64,000 bases of DNA from Emiliania huxleyi CCMP1516. Its lineage: Eukaryota > Haptophyta > Isochrysidales > Noelaerhabdaceae. The stretch lies in assembly GCF_000372725.1 (NCBI RefSeq), contig NW_005196755.1, forward strand, positions 363,014 to 427,013, read 5' to 3'. The translations under genes and the position numbers were made by a program. Every line of letters starts with the position of its first letter. Within the stretch, counting starts at the first letter, position 1. The notes beneath the pieces are model-generated. The model searched no databases and was not told the DNA's origin. It saw only the letters and a program-made list of their open reading frames with translations. Shown in pieces: positions 20,601-28,700 of the stretch.

Positions 20601-23600
20601 TCGTGCCTCGAAACCCTCGTCAAGCCGTGCTTGCTCGCGCTGCACGGGGCGGTCGACGCGATGGCCGCCGCGCTGCAAGCCGGCGGGCCGGTCCCGCCGC
20701 GCCACTCTTCGCGCGGCCGACTGTGGGTCCACCTCGGGCTCCTGCGCTGGCGGCTGCTCCTCCCGCCCCACCCGGTGGACCCGGCCGCTAAGCACCTCCT
20801 CAGGGCGCAGCTCGGCCGCGCGGAGCTGCGCGAGGCGCGGCTGAGCCGCCTTGCCGCGGCGCTCGCGCAAGAGGCGCGCAACGGCGCCACGTGCACGCCT
20901 CGCAGTGCGCGGCTAGTCGAGGCCGAGCGAACGGTCGCCGACGCCGTCGACGCGGCGGCGCTGCGCGCGAGCGCTCGGCCGGCGGCGCCGCGGCCGCAGT
21001 TTGCGCAGCTGCACGCCGAGCTGCGGTCGTGGGAGGAGTCTCTCGGCGAGCCTGCCTCCACGCTCCGCCTGTCTGCGGACCTGGAGGCGGGCGGCACGGC
21101 GGCGGCGCTCGCCAGGGAGGAGGCGTGGCAGCAGGCGGGCGGCTCGCCCGCTCCCCTCTCTCCGCCCCTCGCTCTCGTGCCCCCGGCACAGCCGCGCCAC
21201 CGTGCCCCCCACACCCCGCCCTCCCTCCCGCCGCCTCCATCTCCCGCCCTCCACCCTCCCTCCTCGCTCCCTTCCCTTCCGTCGCCCTGCCTCCTCGCGC
21301 CCCTCCCACCCTCCGCCCTCCCTCGCCTTCTCCCCCCCAGGGGTCCGCCACCTTTCTGCGGCGGCTCGAGATCGCGTACGTCGGCTTCGAGGACGTGGTC
21401 TGCCCGCTCCAGCTGGCGCTCTACGAGGTCAAGCACGGCCTTCGGCTGCAGGCGATGGCGGCGTCCCCCACGGTGGTGGCAGCGCAGGACGGCACCGCCG
21501 CCACCGACGTCGCGCGGCACGCGTACGCGCTGGTCACCTCGCTGCTGCGCTTCCCCGCCGCCGACCGCGACGGCCCCGACGGGCGGCTGCCGCGGCTGGA
21601 GCCGCTGCTGCTACCGCTCCCCTCGTGCGTGGGCGCGCAGCCCGCTCCCGCCCACGCCCCCTCGGCCGGCGGGGGCGGCAAGAGGGCCGCGCCGCCCAGC
21701 GAGCCCCAATCGCGCGGCAGCCGGCTCTCCACCCACACGGCGATGCTCGTGCTCGCCTTGCGGCGGCTGTACGTCGACGTGCTCGTCGACGGCCGCGCGG
21801 GCGGCGGCCACTTGCGCGCCGTCAACCGCATCGTCGGGTCGCTGGTCAAGGCGCACGTCGAGGCGGAGGAGGCGGAGGCCCCCCCCCCCGCCGGGGCGTG
21901 GGAGTTTTTCCGAAAAAAGGCCCGGGGGCCCCCCTTCCCCCCCCTCCCTCCCTCCCCTCCCTCCCTCCCCTCCCCTTCCCCGTGGCCCGCTGACCCCCCC
22001 CCCCCCCCGACCCTCCCCCTGGGCCTCGCCCTCCCCCCTCTCTGCTTGCCAACCCCCCCTCCTCCTCGCCGCCCCATCCAACACGTCTATACCCCCCCCT
22101 TTTCTAGGCGCGCGAGCACGGCGCGGCCGCCACCGACGGGCAGGCGGAGGAGGCGGCCGCGCTGCGCGCGCTCTTCCCCGACTTTCGCGACGCCTTTGCC
22201 GATCTCGAGGCGGCGGCGGCGGAGCGGGACGGCGGCGGCCTGCCCATGGACGTGGACGACGACACTGAGGAGGGCGGCACGGAGGAGGAGGTCGAGGAGG
22301 CCGCGACGCCGGCCCCGGGCGGCGATCAGGCCGCCGAGGCCGGCACGGCCGCCGCGGGCGGGCTGCAGGTGGATGCCGCCCTCATCCTGCGCGCGCTCGC
22401 CTACCACGAGCGCATCTACAGCCTTGCGGCCGAGGGCGGCGGCCCGCCCTCGCCGGGCGCGCCGCGGCTGCGGCGGCCCTCTTGCAGCATGGCTGGCCTC
22501 ACCGTGTTCGAGGAGGCGGAGGGCGAGGCGCTCGGCGCGCTGCGAGAGGCGCACTCGCTGGCGGCGGCCAGGCTGCTGCCGGACCTCACCGCCGCGAGGC
22601 GTGCTCACCGCGGGAAGGGGGGGGGGGGGGGGCTGCGGAGCCTCGCAGCGGGTCCCCGTGACATGGAGGGCCAACCCACCTAGGCTGCTGCCGAGCGCCG
22701 TCGACGACGAGACGCGCGCGGCGAGTCTCGCGGTCGCGGCTAATTAACGATTAATTAACTATTAATTAACGATGAATTAGGCGCGCGGCGAGCCTCGCGG
22801 TCGCGGCGGGCTGTGTGCAGAGGCTGCGCGGCGGTCGCGCGCCCACCTCGCACGGCGGCTTGCGCGCGGAGGCCGACGCGCCGCGTGACGTGTTTGGCGG
22901 AGAGAGCTTGGCCGAGACGACGCGGCTGGAGCCGCTCGTGCGGTCCCTGGTCGACCGCACGGCGGCGCTGCTGGAGGCGTGGCCGGGGCACCCCGCCCTC
23001 GTCGCGATCTCGACGCTGTGTGAGCGGCTGCACTCGTTCCGCGCGGACTCGCCGCTGATGCAGTTCCTCACCGGCTGCGAGCTGCTGCTCAAGCGCTGCT
23101 GGGAGTGGGAGGGGGTCGCGTGCCGCGAGACGTCGATCAAGCCGCAGATCGACGCCCTCGCCGCCCTCGTCCTCCGGTGGCGCAGGATGGAGGTGGAGGC
23201 GTGGCCCGCGCTGCTCCGGCGCGCCGCCGAGCGCGCGCACGACGCGGCGCTCCTCAAGATCTGGGCGCGCCTCTTCCACGTCGTCAACTCGCACCTCTGG
23301 GCCGACTCTTCCGCCGCCGCCGCAGCAGACGACGACGCGGCCGACGCTTCCGCCGCCGGGGCCGACGCGGCCGACGCTGCCGACGCCGACCGCGCCGCCC
23401 ACCTGGCCGAGTTCTTCGAGACCTTCCAGCGGCTGCTGCTCACGGCCGAGGCGGGCGCCTTCGACGCGTGCGCCGCCCTAGCTGCGGAGGGCGTAGTCTG
23501 CCACAGCCTTCCACATCCTGCTCGGCCTTCACACCCGCACGTTCACACCCGCTCGCGCACGTCTCCGCGCGGCATCCTCCAGAGCCGGTCTTCCGCGGCA

Positions 23601-25704
23601 CCCCCCCCCGCCTTCACACGGCCTGTCCGGCTCTGGCCGCGCGATGCTCGGCTTGCACCGCTCGGACGCCTTCCCCACACGCCCCGACCCTGCTGCGCCC
23701 ACGACGCAGGTACCTCTGGCTGATGCGCACCTTTGCGCGCCAGCTCGAGGTGGAGGTGCGCGCCGGCGTGCGGCAGGGGATGGGCGACCAGCGCTGGCGC
23801 TACGAGGGGTACGCGTCCATCCTCCACAACCTCGTGAGCTACTACGGCCAGTTCTCCGAGCCGCTGCGCCGCGCCGTCGCCGACAAGCGCGCGCCGGTCG
23901 AGGCGCGCCTCAAGGAGTTTGCAAAGCTCGCGCAGTGGAGGGATTAAGTAATTGATTAATTAATTGATTAATTAAGGCGCGCCTCAAGGAGTTTGCAAAG
24001 CTCGCGCAGTGGAGCGACCGCAACTACGACGCCCTCCGGCAGTCGGTCGAGCGCTCCCACGCCTCGCTCTCGCGGGGCGTCCGGCTGGTGCAGGAGCTGC
24101 TCGAGGTGCCCGCCGCGACGTTGCTGCTCGGCACTCTCAACGGGCAGGAGGGCGCGGCCGCAGACGCCGCCGCAGACGCCGCCACAGACGCCGCCGCCGA
24201 CGCCGGCGCCGCCAGCGCCGCCGCCAGCGCCGCCGCCGCCGGCGCGCCGCCGCCGCCAGAGGGAAAGGCTGCGGCCGCCTGCCGCGACGAAGGCGGCGCG
24301 GCGGAGACGCTGCTCTGTGCCGGGCTGGCGATCGGGCCGGGCGCCCCGCGCGTGGAGGGGTCGTGGGCGGAGGCGTGCGCTTCATCCCTGCGGGCGGGCG
24401 CAGGGGCGCCGCCGCTGTCGCAGGTGCCGCGGCTGCCCGCGCTCCGCGCGCGGATGGCGAGCATCTGCCGCGGCTCCATTCTGAGCGCCGCCGCGGCGGC
24501 GGGCAGCGCGGAGCGGTGCGAGCGGGTCGACGCGCTGCGCTGCGACATCGTCGCGCGTGCGGCGGAGCTCCGCCCGATGGGCGGCAAGCGCGCGCGCATG
24601 GCAAAGCACAAGGCGCTGGTCGACCTGCTCAAGCACCTCGCGGCGCTCGGCCTGTCCTTCGGCTCGGCCGCCGCCGACCCGCGGCAGCACGCGATGGCCG
24701 ACCTTTTCCAGGTGCGGGCGGCCCCGCTCGACCTCGCTCGCGCCGCGGGCCGCCAGTCGGGCTCGCTCGTCCTGCTCGGCGAGCGCTGGCGGCTGGCTTG
24801 GCGGCGCGGCGACGAGCTCTACTACCGCGCGCTGCTCAAGCTGACGCAGCTGAGGGAGGCGCGCAGGCGGCCTCACGAGGACCTGAGCGGGCGCGAGGTG
24901 CAAAAGGCGGCCGGCTTCGTCGAGCACGGGTTCGCGCTGCTGCTGCGCCAGCGCGAGGCGCTGCAGGCAGCGGTCGAACACTGCGCCGCTCTGGACGCGC
25001 GGCTCGAGCGGCTCGCCAACCTGAGCGCGCGACCTTCCGCCCCTGGGGCGGGGGGCGCGCCGGGCGAGGCGCTTGGCGAGGTGCCTGGCGAGGCGCCTGG
25101 CGAGGCGCCTGGCCAGCCGCTGCTGGCGCCGCCGCGCCGCGCCACCTTCGTCCGCCGGGCGGCCGCACTCGGCGCGGCGCTCGTGGCCCAGTGCTTTGAG
25201 CACGCGGCCGTCTTCAAGGCCTTTGGAGCCGCGCTCGGCGGCGACGGCGCCGAAGTGCGCTCGGCCGGCGCGGCGATGGAGCGCGCCGCGTGCGAGCTGC
25301 AGGCGAGCGCGATCCCCGCCGAGCTCGCCGCGGAGCGCGAGGCGGGCGGCCTAATCACCAGCGACGATGTGGGCCGCGCGTCGGCGTTTGGAGCGACCGT
25401 CGCGGCGCTCTCGCGCGAGCTCGAGAGCTGCGCGCGCCGCCTGTCGGAGGAGGAGCGGGAGGTGGCCGCCCCCCTCCTCTCCGCGCTGGACGCGGCGGCG
25501 GGCTCGCTCGCCGCCGGCCCGGTCGCCGGTGTGGAGGAGGGGAGCGCCGCCGCGTCGAGCGAGCCGCTGGCGCGCGTCGCCGCGGCGGCGGAGGAGGCGG
25601 TGGCGCAAGTGCTGCTGGCGGTGCAAGGGCTGCGCGAAGCCAGCTTGCAGGCCCAGCAGCTGCGCCGCGGCGGCGGAGCCGGCGACGGCGGTGGAGACGG
25701 CGGC

Positions 25705-25757
<53 letters not shown>

Positions 25758-28700
25758 CGATCCCCCTCGGAGCCTGCTCGCCGATCACGAGTCGCTGCAG
25801 GCGCTGCTCGCCGCCGCGCGCGCGCCGCACGTCGTGGCCAAGGTGGATGCGCTGCTCGACGCGCTGCGCGAGCTCGGTGCGAGCGGCGCCGACGCGCGGC
25901 ACCTGCGCCTCGCGTCGCAGCTTGTTGAGCAGGCGCGCCCGCTGCTGTCGCTGCATTTGGCGGCGGCGCGGTGGGCGCTGCACCAGACGCTCGGACTGCA
26001 CGGCTCTCTGCTCCGGCTCGAGATCGTCCTGCTCGGCACCTTCGGTGAGCTCTTCGCGAAGGGCTATTGCACCGCCTCGCCCGACGAGGACGGCGAGGGC
26101 GGCGGCGGCGGCAACGGCGGCGCGGACGACAACGCGGAGGGGACGGGCATGGGCAGTGGCGAAGGCAAGAAGGACGTGTCGGACCAGCTGCAGGAGGAGG
26201 GGCAGCTCGACGGCGACGACCTCGTGCCGGAGGAGGAGGCGGCGCGAGGCGAGGAGGGTCGCCGGCAGGAGGGGAAGGAGGAGGAGCGCGCCAAGGACGA
26301 GGAGGGGGTCGAGATGACCAACGATTTTGACGGCGAGATGGTGGATGGCCGGGCGGCGGCCGTGTTTCGTTTCCCGAGCCGATCTTTCCGGTGCATAGGC
26401 GAGATGATGGACCTCGAGCAGCCCGACGAGGCGAGAAGCTCCGACGAGGAGGGCGAGACGCAGGACGAGCCAGAGCACGCGATGGGCGAGCTGGACGGCC
26501 TCAACCTTAGCCGGCGGCCGTCTGTCTCTCCCGCAGCCGCTTTTTTTTTTTGTGGGGGGGTTTGGGGGGTAAAACCAAGAGTTTTTGGACAAACGCCTTG
26601 GGGACGCCCCCCAGGGGGGGGAGCCCCACCGGAGGGGGTTTGCTTTTTTTCCGGGTGGGACTTCCCCCCCTCCCCTCCTTTTTTTGGTTCCCCTCCCCTC
26701 CCCTCCAAAAAAGGGCCCCCCCCCCCCCCCCCCCCAAAAACCCACCCACCAACCCACCAACCCACCAACCCACCAACCCACCAACCCACCACCCCACCAC
26801 CCCACCAACCACCACCACTTTTCACCCCCCCCCCCCTCCCCCCCTCCAGGGCGACGAGAAGGTCGAGCGCGACGCGGAGGTTGCGCCGGGCGCCGAGGCG
26901 CAGCTCGAGGCCAAGGAGGAGGCGGAGGAGGAGGAGGGGCAGACGGGCAAGAAGCGCAAGCGGGAGGAGGAGGAGGAGGAGGCGCAGCCTGCGGCGGAGA
27001 AGGAGGCGCCCGACGGGGCGGAGGGGGGGGAGGATCCGCCGGCGGAGGAGGAGGAGGCGGCAGAGGAGGGCCGGGTCAAGGCCGAGACGGAGTACGAGGA
27101 CAGCCACTACAAGGACCCCTCCAGGCCCACCCCCGGGGAGGAGGAGGAGGAGGAGGGGGGCGAGGAGGCGGGCGAGATGCCAGAGGAGGCGCCCGAGCAG
27201 ATGGATGCGGACGACGCCGACGGCGCGGGCGAGGAGGCGGAGGGTGGGGCGGACGACGACGGCGGCGCCGACGCCCCGCCCGCCGCCGAGGAGGCGGCTG
27301 CGCCCGAGGGGAGGGATGGGGAGGAGGAGGAGGAGGAAGGCACCGGCGAGGCGCCGCCGCTGGACGAGGGCGCAGAGGCGGACGAGGAGGCGGAGGAGCC
27401 GAGCGCGCTGCCCGGCGGCGCCGCCGAGGAGGAGGAGGAGGAGGCCGACGCCGCGCCCGACGCGGAGGAGGCGGCCGGCGAGGAGGGGGAGGCGACGACG
27501 GCGCGGAGGGAGTACGATGAGCAGCAGGTGTACGAGGGGGAGGGGGGGCGGTACGCCGCCGGCGAGGCGGCAGAGGCGGAGCGCGCCGACGAGGCCGAGG
27601 CGCAGGGCGAGCGGCACGCCGACGAGGCGGCGGCGCAGGCGGCGGCGGCCAGGTCGGGCGCCGGCGAGCGGGAGGGCGGGGAGCGGGCGCAGCAGCAGCA
27701 GGCGGGGCCGCAGCAGCAGGGCGGCCCGCCGCCCCGCTCGCAGCGCAGCCGGCCGCAGCCGAACCCGTTCGACGCGCTCGGCGACGCGCTCCAGTCCTTT
27801 CACAGGCAGCTGCAGCTGCTGCAGCGGGCGGCGCCGGCGGAGGAGGCGGGGCCCGAACCGCCCGCCGACTCGCCGCCCGAGCAGGGCGGCGGCGGCGGCG
27901 ACGAGCTGCCCGCCGACGGCGAGTTTGAGGTTGTGGGCCGCAACGAGGCGTCCGACACGCAGGCGCGAGATATGGGGAGATATGGGGGGGCATGGGGGAA
28001 ATTTTATGGGGGAGATGTGGGGGAGATATGGCGTCCGACACGCAGGCGCGCGTGAACCCGCACCGCCCACGTGACTGAACCCACGCCGGATTCGAGACTC
28101 TGGAGGTATGGTACTAGGTGCTCGCCGACGCGGACGAGCCGCGGCTCGCGCAGGAGGAGGGCGCGCCGCCGCCGCCCGAGGAGGCGGCGGAGGCCGCGGC
28201 CGACGACCCCGCCGACGAGTCTGGCGGGGCGGGCGCGGAGCCGGCGCCGGAGGAGGAGGAGGCGGCGGCGGAGATGGAGGTCGAGCCTTCGGCCGAGCGG
28301 CGCGCTGGGCGCAGGCGAGGGGGTGCGCTTGCCGACGGGGCGGCCGAGGCGGCCGAGGCGGCCGAGGGCGGCGCTGACGGCGGCGAGGAGGAGGCGTGGG
28401 ATGTGGAGCGCGAGGCGGCCGCCGACGCGGAGGACGCGGGCCGTGTCGGCGCGCCGGCGGGCGGGCGGCTGGCAGGCGCGGAGGAGGAGGAGGCTGCCGC
28501 CGAGGAGGAGGCGGCGCAGGAGGCGGCGCTGCGGGAGGAGGCCGAGGACGCGGCCGACAAGCTCGCCCGCATGCGAGAGGAGCTGGAGCGGCAGGTCGCC
28601 GGCTGGCAGCTGGGCGGCGAGCGCGCAGTGGAGAGCGAGGCGCTCTGGCGGCGGTACGAGGCGCTGACGGCGCCGCTCTCGCAGGAGCTGTGCGAGCAGC

